From assembly GCA_900468535.1 (NCBI GenBank), contig UBTY01000026.1:62001-126000 (forward strand): a stretch of DNA of 64,000 nt, given 5' to 3'. This document shows positions 46,659 through 55,905 of this stretch, in pieces; the first letter of the stretch is position 1; every line of letters starts with the position of its first letter. Origin of the DNA: Hyphomicrobiales bacterium (GTDB lineage: Bacteria > Pseudomonadota > Alphaproteobacteria > Rhizobiales > Rhizobiaceae). The notes under the pieces were generated by a model, which was not told the origin of the DNA, searched no databases, and saw nothing but the letters and a program-made list of their open reading frames with translations. The position numbers and the translations under genes are program-made.

Positions 46659-47546
46659 TCACTCCAAATTCTGTACTTGCTCGCGAAACTGGTCGATGAC
46701 CACCTTCAGCTCTATGCCGGCAGCGGTTACGGCGGCAGCATTCGATTTCGAGCAAATGGTATTCGATTCGCGGTTAAATTCTTGCGCAAGGAAATCCAGC
46801 TTGCGACCGACCGGGCCACCCTTGGCGAGCAGATCGCGCGCCGCGGCGACATGCGCCTTCAGGCGATCGACTTCCTCGCGCAGATCGGCCTTCGTCGCCA
46901 GCAGCGCGGCTTCGGCATGCAGCCGGTCGCGATCGAACGTTTTCGCGCTCTCCATCAACATCGCGACCTGCGCCGACAGCTTCGCAACGATCTCGGAAGT
47001 CGAGCGCGACGGATCCCGCTCGACGGTCTGCGTCAAGGTCTCGATGGTGGCGATATGATCCAGAAGCACCCGCGCCAACGCGTTGCCTTCGCTTTCGCGC
47101 ATGAGGCAGAGGTCTGACAGTGCAGCCTTCAAACCATCCATGATCTCCGCGTCGCGCAGCACGATCGCCTCTTCGCTGTCCTCGGGTTCGCGGAAGTCGA
47201 TGATTCCGCGGATGGACAGCAATGTGTCAAGCTGCAGCGGCGCCGGATCGATGATGCCACCCAGCTGGTCGCGCAGGGACAGAACGGCCGCCAGCGCCTC
47301 CTGGTTCAGGACGGTCTCGAGGCGGTTTTCGCTGGTGGAGACGGAAAGGGAAACCTGCATGTTGCCACGGCTGAACTGTTCGCCGACGAAGCGTCGGACA
47401 TCGGCTTCCAGTCTTTCGAGGCCCGGCGGCAGCCGCAGCCTTACGTCGAGCCCCTTGCCATTGACCGAGCGCAGCTCCCAGGCCCAGCGCCAGCGCCCCG
47501 TCGTGCCCTCACGACGCGCGAAACCGGTCATAGACTGAAGAGCCAT
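46659..47546 (-). CDS. YicC-family endoribonuclease
   Basis: A 295-residue YicC/YloC-like protein. ALQSMTGFARREG at the N terminus, ELRSVNGKGLDVRLRLPPGLERLE and the C-terminal DFLAQEFNRESNTICSKSNAAAVTAAGIELKVVIDQFREQVQNLE are hallmark motifs. Family members are endoribonucleases (YicC/YloC). Cotranscribed with mltG upstream and gmk downstream. Confidence 0.94.
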   Translation of the reverse strand: MALQSMTGFARREGTTGRWRWAWELRSVNGKGLDVRLRLPPGLERLEADVRRFVGEQFSRGNMQVSLSVSTSENRLETVLNQEALAAVLSLRDQLGGIIDPAPLQLDTLLSIRGIIDFREPEDSEEAIVLRDAEIMDGLKAALSDLCLMRESEGNALARVLLDHIATIETLTQTVERDPSRSTSEIVAKLSAQVAMLMESAKTFDRDRLHAEAALLATKADLREEVDRLKAHVAAARDLLAKGGPVGRKLDFLAQEFNRESNTICSKSNAAAVTAAGIELKVVIDQFREQVQNLE

Positions 47547-47560
47547 TCGATCCTCCGAAA

Positions 47561-48799
47561 TCAGTTGGTTTTCTTTTTCTTCGGAGCCGGTGCAGCCGGC
47601 GTGTCGGCAGGTGCCGTTCCGTCTGGCTGGCCGTCCACGGCAATGTTCGGGTCCGCGCCCTTGTCCGCCTCAAGCTTGCGCCAGCGCTTGACGTTGGCGT
47701 TGTGCTCCTCGAGCGTCGCCGCGAAAACGTGACCGCCCGTGCCATCGGCGACGAAGTAGAGGTCCTGCGTTTTCCAGGGATTGGCAACGGCCTCCAGCGC
47801 ATCACGTCCGGGATTGGCGATCGGCGTCGGCGGCAGGCCCTTGATGACGTAGGTATTGAAGGGCGTCTCTTTCTTCAGGTCGGACTGGTAGATCGGCCGG
47901 TCAGCCGGCTTTCCATCTCCACCGAAGAGACCATAGATAATCGTCGGATCGGACTGCAGGCGCATGCCCTTGGACAATCGGTTGAGGAAGACGGAAGCAA
48001 CGTGCGCACGTTCGTCCGCGACACCTGTCTCCTTCTCGACGATCGAGGCAAGCGCTACCAGCTCTTCTTTCGACTTCAAAGGCAACGACGGATCGCGCTT
48101 GTCCCAAACCTGATCCACCAGCTTTTGCTGCGCCGCGGCCATCTGTTCGACGATCTCGGAACGCTTCGTGCCGCGCGAGAACTTGTAGGTATCGGGGCGC
48201 AGGCTTCCTTCCGTCGGAAGGACTGCCGGCAGATCGCCTTCAAGAACCGTATCTTCGTTCATACGGTTGAACATCTGCCGAACGGTCAGGCCCTCAGGGA
48301 ACGCGACCGAATAGAGGATCGACTTGCCCGATTTCAGCAGCTCCATGATGTCGTTCATGGATGCGTGCGCCTTGATCTCGTACTCCCCGGCCTTCAGGCT
48401 CTCACCCTTTTCAAGGTGCGTCGCCGTCAGGTAGCGGAAAACGCGGCTGTCGGAGATGATGTTGTTGCGCTCGAGGTTGGAGGCGATCTCGGCAACGCCT
48501 GCGCCGCCGCGAACGATGAAGTTCGTATTCGTCTCGAGGGGGCCAGGCTCCTGATAAGCGGAGATCGCATAATAGAAGATCAGGATCGCGCCGGCGCAGC
48601 CGAGCACGACCAGGGTCATCAGGAAGTTCAGGAAGATAACGACCTGGCTGCGCGCCTTCTTGGAGCGTTTCGGCGGCTCCGGCACGCGCTCGGGACGCAG
48701 CGCTTCAGCAGGCGATTTCGGAATAAACGGCCCGTTCTGCGACTGCTGGCCCTGCTGGCCAATCGTGTCGTTGCTCTGGTTCGTATCGTTCACCGGCAA
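47561..48799 (-). CDS. mltG: Endolytic murein transglycosylase MltG
   Basis: A 412-residue YceG-like protein: cytoplasmic Pro/Lys-rich N terminus, a single transmembrane helix at about 51-75 (VVIFLNFLMTLVVLGCAGAILIFYYAIS), a LysM-like region and the catalytic domain with ELVALASIVEKETGVADERAHVASVFLNRLSKGMRLQSDPTIIYG holding the Glu of the active site. It cleaves nascent glycan strands and sets their length. A Lys-rich C-terminal tail (PKKKKTN) is specific to this protein. Confidence 0.95.
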   Translation of the reverse strand: MPVNDTNQSNDTIGQQGQQSQNGPFIPKSPAEALRPERVPEPPKRSKKARSQVVIFLNFLMTLVVLGCAGAILIFYYAISAYQEPGPLETNTNFIVRGGAGVAEIASNLERNNIISDSRVFRYLTATHLEKGESLKAGEYEIKAHASMNDIMELLKSGKSILYSVAFPEGLTVRQMFNRMNEDTVLEGDLPAVLPTEGSLRPDTYKFSRGTKRSEIVEQMAAAQQKLVDQVWDKRDPSLPLKSKEELVALASIVEKETGVADERAHVASVFLNRLSKGMRLQSDPTIIYGLFGGDGKPADRPIYQSDLKKETPFNTYVIKGLPPTPIANPGRDALEAVANPWKTQDLYFVADGTGGHVFAATLEEHNANVKRWRKLEADKGADPNIAVDGQPDGTAPADTPAAPAPKKKKTN

Positions 48800-48906
48800 T
48801 CCTCTAAGCTTGGCCTACATCCCGCTTCTCGCGAAGCAATGCGGCAAAATACAGGTGGGCAACCCGCCTTGCGCGTTGCCCGAGGGCCGTCAGGACGCCG
48901 AGTCTA

Positions 48907-50169
48907 TCAGCCGACGTAGCGGCGAAGCACCAGCGATGCATTCGTGCCGCCGAATCCGAACGAATTCGACAGGGCAACATTGATCTCGCGCTGGCGTGCC
49001 TTGTGCGGGACAAGGTCGATCGCGGTTTCGCGCTCAGGATTGTCGAGATTGAGCGTCGGAGGCGCGATGTTGTCGCGGATCGCGAGCGTCGCGAAGATCG
49101 CTTCGATCGCGCCGGCGGCACCGAGCAGGTGGCCGGTCGCGGACTTCGTCGAGGACATAGAGATCTTCGACGCAGCATCGCCGACCAGGCGCTCGACGGC
49201 GCCAAGCTCGATCGTATCGGCCATGGTCGATGTGCCATGAGCGTTGATGTAGTCGACATCAGCAGGCGTCAGACCGGCACGCTTCAGGGCAGCGGCCATG
49301 CAGCGGCCAGCACCCTCGCCGTCTTCGGACGGAGCGGTGATGTGGTAGGCGTCGCCCGAGAGACCGTAGCCGACAACTTCGGCATAGATTCTGGCGCCTC
49401 GAGCCTTGGCGTGCTCCAGCTCCTCGAGAACGACGATACCGGCGCCCTCGCCCATGACGAAACCGTCACGGTCCTTGTCGTAGGGACGCGACGCCTTGGT
49501 GGGATCGTCGTTGTGCTGGGTGGAGAGTGCCTTGCAGGCTGCGAAGCCTGCCAGAGAAATGCGGCTGACCGGCGATTCCGTGCCGCCTGCGACCATCACG
49601 TCGGCATCACCGAATGCGATCAGGCGAGCAGCGTCGCCGATCGCGTGAGCGCCCGTCGAGCATGCCGTAACGACGGAATGGTTCGGACCGCGCAGCTTGT
49701 GACGGATGGAGACCTGGCCGGATACGAGATTGATCAGGCGGCCGGGAATGAAGAAAGGAGAGATACGGCGTGGGCCCTTGTCGCGGAGCGTATAGCCCGC
49801 CTCGACGATGCCCTCGATGCCGCCGATGCCGGAACCGATCAGCACGCCGGTCGAGATCTGTTCCTCGTCCGTCTGCGGATGCCAGTTCGCATCGTTCAGC
49901 GCCATAGCCGCAGCGGCCATGCCGTAGATGATGAAAGGATCAACCTTGCGCTGTTCCTTCGGCTCCATCCAGTCATCGGCGTTGAAGGTGCCGTTGGTAC
50001 CGTCACCAACAGGAATACGGCAGGCGATTTTTGCGGGAAGGTCTTCGACTTCGAACTCAGTGACCAGCCGGGCGCCGTTCTGGCCCGCAAGCAATCGGGA
50101 CCACGTCACTTCCGTTCCGCATCCCAGGGGCGATACCATGCCCGTACCTGTTATAACCACCCGTCTCAT
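48907..50169 (-). CDS. fabF: 3-oxoacyl-ACP synthase II
   Basis: A 420-residue KAS II started at the ATG at 50169; GGGGGA is nine bases before it, whereas the upstream in-frame ATG at 50178 directly abuts that motif. Active-site Cys is in TACSTGAHAIG, the two His in NAHGTSTMADTIEL and SATGHLLGAAG. It elongates acyl-ACP with malonyl-ACP. Downstream of acpP, after a terminator-like hairpin. Confidence 0.96.
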   Translation of the reverse strand: MRRVVITGTGMVSPLGCGTEVTWSRLLAGQNGARLVTEFEVEDLPAKIACRIPVGDGTNGTFNADDWMEPKEQRKVDPFIIYGMAAAAMALNDANWHPQTDEEQISTGVLIGSGIGGIEGIVEAGYTLRDKGPRRISPFFIPGRLINLVSGQVSIRHKLRGPNHSVVTACSTGAHAIGDAARLIAFGDADVMVAGGTESPVSRISLAGFAACKALSTQHNDDPTKASRPYDKDRDGFVMGEGAGIVVLEELEHAKARGARIYAEVVGYGLSGDAYHITAPSEDGEGAGRCMAAALKRAGLTPADVDYINAHGTSTMADTIELGAVERLVGDAASKISMSSTKSATGHLLGAAGAIEAIFATLAIRDNIAPPTLNLDNPERETAIDLVPHKARQREINVALSNSFGFGGTNASLVLRRYVG

Positions 50170-50214
50170 CGACCGCATTCCCCCGCCTTTTGTGTTCTTG
50201 GAGAACCATGCCAG

Positions 50215-50247
50215 AAATAAAAAGGGCGGACTCCGGGTCCGCCCTTT
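50215..50247 (-). terminator. Terminator between acpP and fabF
   Basis: AAAGGGCGGA (50221-50230) pairs with TCCGCCCTTT (50238-50247), 7-nt loop. Read on the minus strand the stem is followed by TTTTTATTT, so it should stop part of the acpP transcript and explain a high acpP:fabF ratio. Confidence 0.85.
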
Positions 50248-50262
50248 CTCAAATGCTCAGGA

Positions 50263-50499
50263 TTAAGCCTGAGCCTTTTCGATAAACTTTACAGCATCGC
50301 CGACCGTGAGGATCGAGTCTGCAGCGTCGTCCGGAATTTCAACGCCGAACTCTTCTTCGAACGCCATGACCAGTTCGACGGTGTCGAGCGAGTCTGCGCC
50401 CAGATCGTCGATGAAGCTTGCGCCTTCGACAACCTTGTCGGCATCGACGCCAAGATGATCAATAACAATTTTCTTTACGCGTTCTGCGATATCGCTCAT
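50263..50499 (-). CDS. acpP: Acyl carrier protein
   Basis: A 78-residue acidic protein beginning [19 protein letters not shown]; the phosphopantetheine attachment Ser37 is in [11 protein letters not shown]. It carries growing acyl chains in fatty-acid and lipid A synthesis. The longer upstream frame lacks similarity, so the ATG at 50499 is used. It is flanked by hairpins on both sides, consistent with separate, high expression. Confidence 0.98.
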   Translation of the reverse strand: MSDIAERVKKIVIDHLGVDADKVVEGASFIDDLGADSLDTVELVMAFEEEFGVEIPDDAADSILTVGDAVKFIEKAQA

Positions 50500-50788
50500 G
50501 TCGGTTTCCTCGACCTTATGTCTGATCAGAATGCCTTGTGACATCCCTACCCTGTTTCAGCCTGCAGCGCTTTTGAAGTCGCCTTCGGCAAACTCTTTCA
50601 ACCCGGCTCTAAGAAATGTCCCAGGCTTGCACAAAAGCCCGCCGGTCCGTCTTCTTTCTCGGGAGACTGTTCACAGTCATGGCCCGCTTAACACGGTTTA
50701 AGTCTGCCGCAAAGCCAGAAAATCAACCCCATCGGGTTGGTCAACACGCTATTGCGGGGAAAACTGCCTCAGGAGGCAGTTTCCCGTT
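50500..50788 (-). promoter_or_regulatory. acpP leader and promoter region
   Basis: This 289-base gap between fabG and acpP holds no gene. Its left part should carry the acpP promoter; I could not pick a convincing -35/-10 pair. At the right end lies the hairpin 50757-50784. Confidence 0.4.
50757..50784 (-). terminator. Hairpin after fabG
   Basis: GGGAAACTGCCTC-type arms at 50757-50769 and 50772-50784 are complementary over 13 bp with a two-base centre, 5 bases past the fabG stop. No T-run follows on the minus strand, so it is a likely but weak terminator. Confidence 0.6.
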
Positions 50789-51526
50789 TCAGATCATGGC
50801 CATGCCGCCATTTACGTGCAGCGTCTGGCCCGTCATATAAGAGGCTTCTGACGAAGCGAGATAGGCGACAGCGGAGGCGACTTCGGCGCCCGTGCCCATG
50901 CGCTTCATCGGGATCGCTCCCATGATCGCTTCCTTCTGCTTGTCGTTCAGCTTGCCGGTCATGGCGCTTTCGATGAAGCCAGGTGCCACGCAGTTGACGG
51001 TGACGTTGCGGGTCGCGATCTCCTGGGCCAGCGACTTGGTGAAACCGATCATGCCTGCCTTGGAGGCGCAGTAGTTCGCCTGGCCGGGATTGCCGGTAAC
51101 GCCGACGACCGAGGTGATGTTGATGATGCGGCCATAACGGCGGCGCATCATCGGGTGCGTCAGCTCGCGCGTCAGGCGGAACATCGCCGTCAGGTTCACT
51201 TCGATGACGCTATCCCAGTCCTCGTCGCTCATGCGAACGAAGAGACCGTCCTTGGTGATGCCGGCATTGTTGACGAGGATGTCGACGCCTTCGAGGTCGG
51301 CTTCAGCCTTGACGCCGAGCGCCTTGACTTCGTCGCGGTCGGCAAGGTTTGCCGGGAAGATCTTGACGCGATCGCCAAGATCGTTTGCCAGCGCCTCGAG
51401 CTTCTCGACGCGGGTGCCGTGCAGGCCGACGATGGCGCCCTGCTTGTGCAGGAGGCGGGCGATTTCTTCACCGATGCCGCCGGAGGCGCCGGTGACCAGA
51501 GCCTTGCGGCCGGAAAGATCGAGCAT
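50789..51526 (-). CDS. fabG: 3-oxoacyl-ACP reductase
   Basis: A 245-residue SDR started at the ATG at 51526. TGASGGIG cofactor loop at residues 12-19, NNAGITKDGLFVRMSDEDWDSVIEVNL, catalytic Ser in NITSVVGVTGNPGQANYCASKAGMIGF with Tyr and Lys, and C-terminal GQTLHVNGGMAMI are FabG hallmarks. It reduces beta-ketoacyl-ACP with NADPH. 29 bases downstream of fabD. Confidence 0.97.
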   Translation of the reverse strand: MLDLSGRKALVTGASGGIGEEIARLLHKQGAIVGLHGTRVEKLEALANDLGDRVKIFPANLADRDEVKALGVKAEADLEGVDILVNNAGITKDGLFVRMSDEDWDSVIEVNLTAMFRLTRELTHPMMRRRYGRIINITSVVGVTGNPGQANYCASKAGMIGFTKSLAQEIATRNVTVNCVAPGFIESAMTGKLNDKQKEAIMGAIPMKRMGTGAEVASAVAYLASSEASYMTGQTLHVNGGMAMI

Positions 51527-51555
51527 GGAAGTGTTCCTTGTAATCGTTAAATCTA

Positions 51556-52500
51556 TCAGGCCATCAGGGCGGCAACCGCCGCATCGATATCGGCAGGCGT
51601 GTTGACGGCGATGCCGTTCACAGTCTTGTCGATACGACGTGCGAGACCGGTCAGGACCTTGCCGGAGCCTATCTCGTAGAGCGTCGTTGCACCGTTGGCG
51701 GCAAACCACTCGACCGTTTCGCGCCAGCGAACCTGGCCGGTCACCTGCTCCACGAGCAGCTTTGCGATCTCGTCGGCGTCGGTCACGGGTGCCGCACGCA
51801 CGTTGGCGATGACAGGCACGACCGGATTGGACTTCTTCACCGACGCCAGCGCTTCGCGCATCGCTTCCGCGGCCGGAGCCATCAGGGACGAGTGGAAGGG
51901 AGCGGAGACAGGCAAGAGAATTGCGCGCTTGGCTCCCTTCTCGGTCGCGATAGCAGCACCCTTTTCGACAGCTGCCTTCTCACCGGAAATGACGATCTGG
52001 CCACCGCCGTTGTCGTTGGCGATCTGGCAGGATCCGACGGCAGAGGCTTCCTCGCAGACCGCGACGACATCTGCGTGCTCGAGGCCGATGATCGCAGCCA
52101 TGGCGCCAACGCCAACCGGCACGGCAGCCTGCATGGCATTGCCGCGAATACGCAGCAGTCGCGCAGTGTCCGCAAGCGAGAAGGTTCCGGCAGCACAGAG
52201 GGCGGAGTATTCGCCGAGTGAATGGCCGGCGACATAGGAGACCTTCGCCTTGAGGTCGACGCCCTTGGCTTCGAGGACGCGGATAACCGCCATCGAGACC
52301 GCCATAAGAGCCGGCTGCGCATTGGCCGTCAGGGTCAGCTTGTCTTCCGGACCGTTGAACATGGTCTCCGACAGCTTTTCGCCCAGAGCTTCGTCGACTT
52401 CTTGGAAGACAGCGCGTGCCTCGGCGTAGTTCTCGGCAAGATCCTTGCCCATGCCGACAGCCTGGCTGCCCTGTCCCGGAAATGTAAAAGCGATGCTCAT
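51556..52500 (-). CDS. fabD: Malonyl-CoA:ACP transacylase
   Basis: A 314-residue enzyme with TFPGQGSQAVGMGKDL at the N terminus, the nucleophile Ser in VAGHSLGEYSALCAAG (about residue 95) and the active-site His in LLPVSAPFHSSLM (about 203). It loads malonyl onto ACP. First gene of fabD-fabG-acpP-fabF. Confidence 0.97.
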   Translation of the reverse strand: MSIAFTFPGQGSQAVGMGKDLAENYAEARAVFQEVDEALGEKLSETMFNGPEDKLTLTANAQPALMAVSMAVIRVLEAKGVDLKAKVSYVAGHSLGEYSALCAAGTFSLADTARLLRIRGNAMQAAVPVGVGAMAAIIGLEHADVVAVCEEASAVGSCQIANDNGGGQIVISGEKAAVEKGAAIATEKGAKRAILLPVSAPFHSSLMAPAAEAMREALASVKKSNPVVPVIANVRAAPVTDADEIAKLLVEQVTGQVRWRETVEWFAANGATTLYEIGSGKVLTGLARRIDKTVNGIAVNTPADIDAAVAALMA

Positions 52501-52709
52501 TCCTATGTCCTTTTTTAAATGGACCTCTGGTTATTTCGCCTCCAATTGACATTCTTTCCTGCAGAGTCAAGTGGCCGAGGCCCGCGTTCCAAGGCTTTCG
52601 CGACTGCGAGAAAGGCTGGCTTTGCCTCTTGCGCTCGCTCGATTCCGGTCTAGATTTGCGCCCGTCTTTTCAGACCAATCCTTTTCCAGATCACCTTCAA
52701 GGCTTTCAG

Positions 52710-53753
52710 ATGAAATACAAGAAACTTGGCCGTACGGATATTTCCGTATCCGAAATCTGCCTGGGCACCATGACCTGGGGCACGCAAAACACGGAAGCCG
52801 AGGCGCATGAGCAGATGGATTACTCCGTCGAGAAAGGCGTAAACTTCTTCGATACGGCCGAGCTCTATCCGACCACGCCGGTTTCGGCGGAAACCCAGGG
52901 GCTGACGGAAGATTACATCGGCACCTGGTTCCAGAAGACCGGCAAGCGCAAGGACATCGTGCTCGCCACGAAGGTCGCGGGCCCCGGCCGCTCCTACATC
53001 CGCGGTGGCGACGGTGCCGATGCGAAGAACATCCGCCTCGCGATCGAGGCAAGCCTGAAGCGGCTGAAGACCGACTATGTCGACCTTTACCAGATCCACT
53101 GGCCAAGCCGTGGCCATTTTCACTTCCGCCAGAACTGGCACTACGATCCCTTCAAGCAGGACCGCACCAAGGCACTCGCCAACATCACCGAGATCCTCGA
53201 AACGATGGGCGAGCTCGTGAAGGAGGGCAAGGTCCGGGCGATCGGCCTCTCCAACGAGACGACCTGGGGCACGCAGAAGTATCTTTCACTTGCCGAAAAG
53301 CTCACACTTCCACGCGTTGCGACCATCCAGAACGAGTACAATCTGCTTTACCGGCACTATGACCTCGATCTTGCGGAACTATCGCATCACGAAGACGTCG
53401 GCCTGCTTGCCTACTCGCCGCTCGCCGGCGGTATCCTTAGCGGCAAATATGTCGGAGGCGCCAAACCGGAGGGTTCGCGCGGCTCGATCAACAGCGATCT
53501 TGGCGGCCGTCTGCAGCCGCTGCAGGAAGCACCGACAAAAGCCTATCTGGAGATCGCCGCCCGCCATGGTCTCGACCCGTCTGCAATGGCGCTCGCCTTC
53601 TGCCTGACCCGCCGCTTCATGGCATCCGTCATCATCGGCGCAACGACGATGAAGCAGCTCGAAACCGACATTGGCTCGATCAGCCTGAAGCTCTCGCATG
53701 AGGTCATGACGGAGATCGAGGCGGTTCACCGCCAGTATCCGATGTCGATCTAA
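52710..53753 (+). CDS. Tas-like NADP-dependent aldo-keto reductase
   Basis: A 347-residue AKR started at the ATG at 52710. YKKLGRTDISVSEICLGTMTWGTQNTEAEAHEQMDYSVEKGVNFFDTAELYP carries the catalytic Asp and Tyr; KVAGPGRSYIRGG, DLYQIHWPSRGHF and IIGATTMKQLETDI follow E. coli Tas. Physiological substrate is unknown. It separates fabD from the cyclase-TPR and rpsF genes. Confidence 0.9.
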   Translation: MKYKKLGRTDISVSEICLGTMTWGTQNTEAEAHEQMDYSVEKGVNFFDTAELYPTTPVSAETQGLTEDYIGTWFQKTGKRKDIVLATKVAGPGRSYIRGGDGADAKNIRLAIEASLKRLKTDYVDLYQIHWPSRGHFHFRQNWHYDPFKQDRTKALANITEILETMGELVKEGKVRAIGLSNETTWGTQKYLSLAEKLTLPRVATIQNEYNLLYRHYDLDLAELSHHEDVGLLAYSPLAGGILSGKYVGGAKPEGSRGSINSDLGGRLQPLQEAPTKAYLEIAARHGLDPSAMALAFCLTRRFMASVIIGATTMKQLETDIGSISLKLSHEVMTEIEAVHRQYPMSI

Positions 53754-53761
53754 AGCATATC

Positions 53762-53786
53762 GACCCGGCCGACGTACGGCCGGGTC
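53762..53786 (+). terminator. Hairpin after the aldo-keto reductase gene
   Basis: GACCCGGCC (53762-53770) pairs with GGCCGGGTC (53778-53786), 7-nt loop, 9 bases after the stop. It lacks a T-run. Confidence 0.5.
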
Positions 53787-53875
53787 CTGCTGTGCTCCGG
53801 GCGATTTTGCTTCTCCGCTCGGGGCATTTCAGCTAGGTTTACAAAGCTCTGGCAGCGCCGCAGGAGCCTTGTCCC

Positions 53876-55651
53876 GTGGAACGAAAGCTCGCAGTCATCC
53901 TTGCCGGCGACGTTGCCGGCTATAGCCGCCTTGTTGCAGCCAACGAGGAAGATGCGCTTGCGACATTGAGCGTCTACGGTGCCACGATCGGTGACCTTGT
54001 CAGCGAACATGGCGGTCGTATTTTCAACAGCGCCGGGGATAGCGTCGTCGCTGAATTCCCAAGTGCCGTCCAGGGCGTTCGTGCAGCGGTCGCCATTCAG
54101 CGTGCGCTCAACCGGCGCAATGCTGACCTGCCGCCCGACCGGCGCATGGAGTTTCGCCTCGGCCTCAATCTCGGCGATGTCGTCGTTTCAGGAGACAATC
54201 TGCTTGGCGATGGCGTCAATGTCGCGGCGCGGCTGCAGGAAGTAGCGCTGCCGTCGGGCATCTGCATCTCGGGCGCTTTGCGCGAGCATATCGAGGGTAA
54301 GCTGGATTTTCCCCTGATCCCGATGGGCGACCGGACCCTGAAGAACATTCCGCGGCCGGTATCCGTGCATCGCGTGCACTGGGGCGGAGAGGACCCGCTG
54401 GAGACCGGCGCGCTCGGCGGCCCGCTAAGGCTGCCCGACAAGCCCTCGATTGCGGTTCTGCCCTTCGTCAACATGTCCGACGACCCGGAACAGGAATTCT
54501 TCGCGGACGGACTGACTGAGGACATCATCACCGCCCTCTCCCTTTATCGATGGTTCTTCGTCATCGCCCAGAATTCGTCCTTTGCCTACAAGGGGCGAGC
54601 CGTCGACGTGAAGCAGATCGGGCGCGATCTCGGTGTCCGCTATCTCGTCGAAGGCAGCGTGCGCCGCGCCGGGGCCCGCGTTCGCGTTACCGGCCAGCTC
54701 ATCGAGGCGGAGAGCGGTGTTCATCTCTGGGCGCAACGCTACGACCGGGAGATCGCCGACATCTTCGCGATCCAGGACGAGCTGACGCAGAACGTCGTCG
54801 GTGCCATCGAACCGGAAATTCTGATCGGCGAGAGCCGCCGCGCGTTGCTGCGGACAACAGATAATCTCGATGCCTACGAGAGCCACATGCGCGGAACCTG
54901 GCTGCACAATGCGCAGGACACCGCCGAGCATTTCATCGAGGCCATCGCCTGGCATCGCCGCGCCATCGAACTCGACCCGGATCTCGCCCGTGCACATATG
55001 ATGCTGGCCCGTTCGCTGTACGCCCGTTGCTTCCACGGCTTCAGCGACGACGTCGACAGGGACAGCACCGAGCTTCGGGCCGCAGCCGAGCGCTCGGTGG
55101 CGCTCGACCCACGCGACCCCTACTCTCACTACGCGATGTGCCTTGGCCATTTCGTCGGGCACAACGCGCCGGCAGCCGTCGAGGAAGCGCAGCAGGCGAT
55201 CGATCTCAATCCAAACTTCGCCCTCGCCCACATGGCATTGGGATGGGCCCGCATCTTCACCGGTCATTTCGCGGAAGCCTATGACCCGCTTCACATGGCC
55301 CTGCGGCTTAGCCCACACGATCCGCTGACCTACCTCATCCTCGACCGGCTGGCACTGTCCCACTACCATCTCGGCAACTATGAGGAAGCGATCCACTATT
55401 CCGAGCGCGGCCTGTCCCTGCGCCGCGCCTACTTCAACCGCGTCGTGCTGCTTGCAAGCCTCGGGCAGCTCGACCGCCATGATGAAGCGCAGCGACTGAT
55501 CCCCGAGATTCTCGCGAATGTTCCTGCCGATCTCGAGCATTACTGGAAGATCCTGACGCCCTACGTCGCGCCCGCGCATTACGACCATTTCGTCGACGGC
55601 CTGCGCAAGGCGGGGCTGCCTTCGCTGAACTCGCAGCGAGAACATTGCTGA
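53876..55651 (+). CDS. Class III adenylate cyclase with TolB/FlgO-like and TPR domains
   Basis: A 591-residue soluble protein from a GTG start. Residues 1-165 are a class III cyclase: metal Asp12 (LAGDVAGYSRL) and Asp55 (NSAGDSVVAEF), then NLGDVVVSGDNLLGDGVNVAARLQE. Residues about 190-330 (KPSIAVLPFVNMSDDPEQEFFADGLTEDIITALS ... VDVKQIGRDLGVRYLVEGSVRR) are the TolB/FlgO-like domain seen in many rhizobial cyclases, followed by TPR repeats to the end (AIELDPDLARAHMMLARSLYA; ALDPRDPYSHYAMCLGHF; AIDLNPNFALAHMALGWARI). The TPR part probably senses a partner. Catalytic residues are intact, so cAMP synthesis is likely. Confidence 0.92.
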   Translation: MERKLAVILAGDVAGYSRLVAANEEDALATLSVYGATIGDLVSEHGGRIFNSAGDSVVAEFPSAVQGVRAAVAIQRALNRRNADLPPDRRMEFRLGLNLGDVVVSGDNLLGDGVNVAARLQEVALPSGICISGALREHIEGKLDFPLIPMGDRTLKNIPRPVSVHRVHWGGEDPLETGALGGPLRLPDKPSIAVLPFVNMSDDPEQEFFADGLTEDIITALSLYRWFFVIAQNSSFAYKGRAVDVKQIGRDLGVRYLVEGSVRRAGARVRVTGQLIEAESGVHLWAQRYDREIADIFAIQDELTQNVVGAIEPEILIGESRRALLRTTDNLDAYESHMRGTWLHNAQDTAEHFIEAIAWHRRAIELDPDLARAHMMLARSLYARCFHGFSDDVDRDSTELRAAAERSVALDPRDPYSHYAMCLGHFVGHNAPAAVEEAQQAIDLNPNFALAHMALGWARIFTGHFAEAYDPLHMALRLSPHDPLTYLILDRLALSHYHLGNYEEAIHYSERGLSLRRAYFNRVVLLASLGQLDRHDEAQRLIPEILANVPADLEHYWKILTPYVAPAHYDHFVDGLRKAGLPSLNSQREHC

Positions 55652-55905
55652 CTGTCCCTTGCGTTTCCGCCAAAAATCCGTATAAGCCGCCCTGTTCGCA
55701 AAACCCGGTCTTCTGGCTGGTGGCTGAACGGAGGGCCGGTTTCCCACTGGAAATCGTTCGGAACGGAAGCGTTCCAGCCTCCCGTGTCTCCGCTCTCGAC
55801 CGTCTCGGAACGCTTTTCTTGCCTGGGTTTACCCAATCAGGAGCAGTCGTTGAGGCTTAGCCGCCGAATATCGGGTTGAATAAACGCAAGAAAGGCAAAG
55901 CTGTC
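55652..55905 (+). promoter_or_regulatory. Structured leader region of rpsF
   Basis: 254 gene-free bases. Several hairpins can form, including GGAACG (55760-55765) with CGTTCC (55770-55775) around GAAG. Many bacteria control rpsF through an S6:S18-binding leader; whether this leader has that motif could not be decided by eye. Confidence 0.4.
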
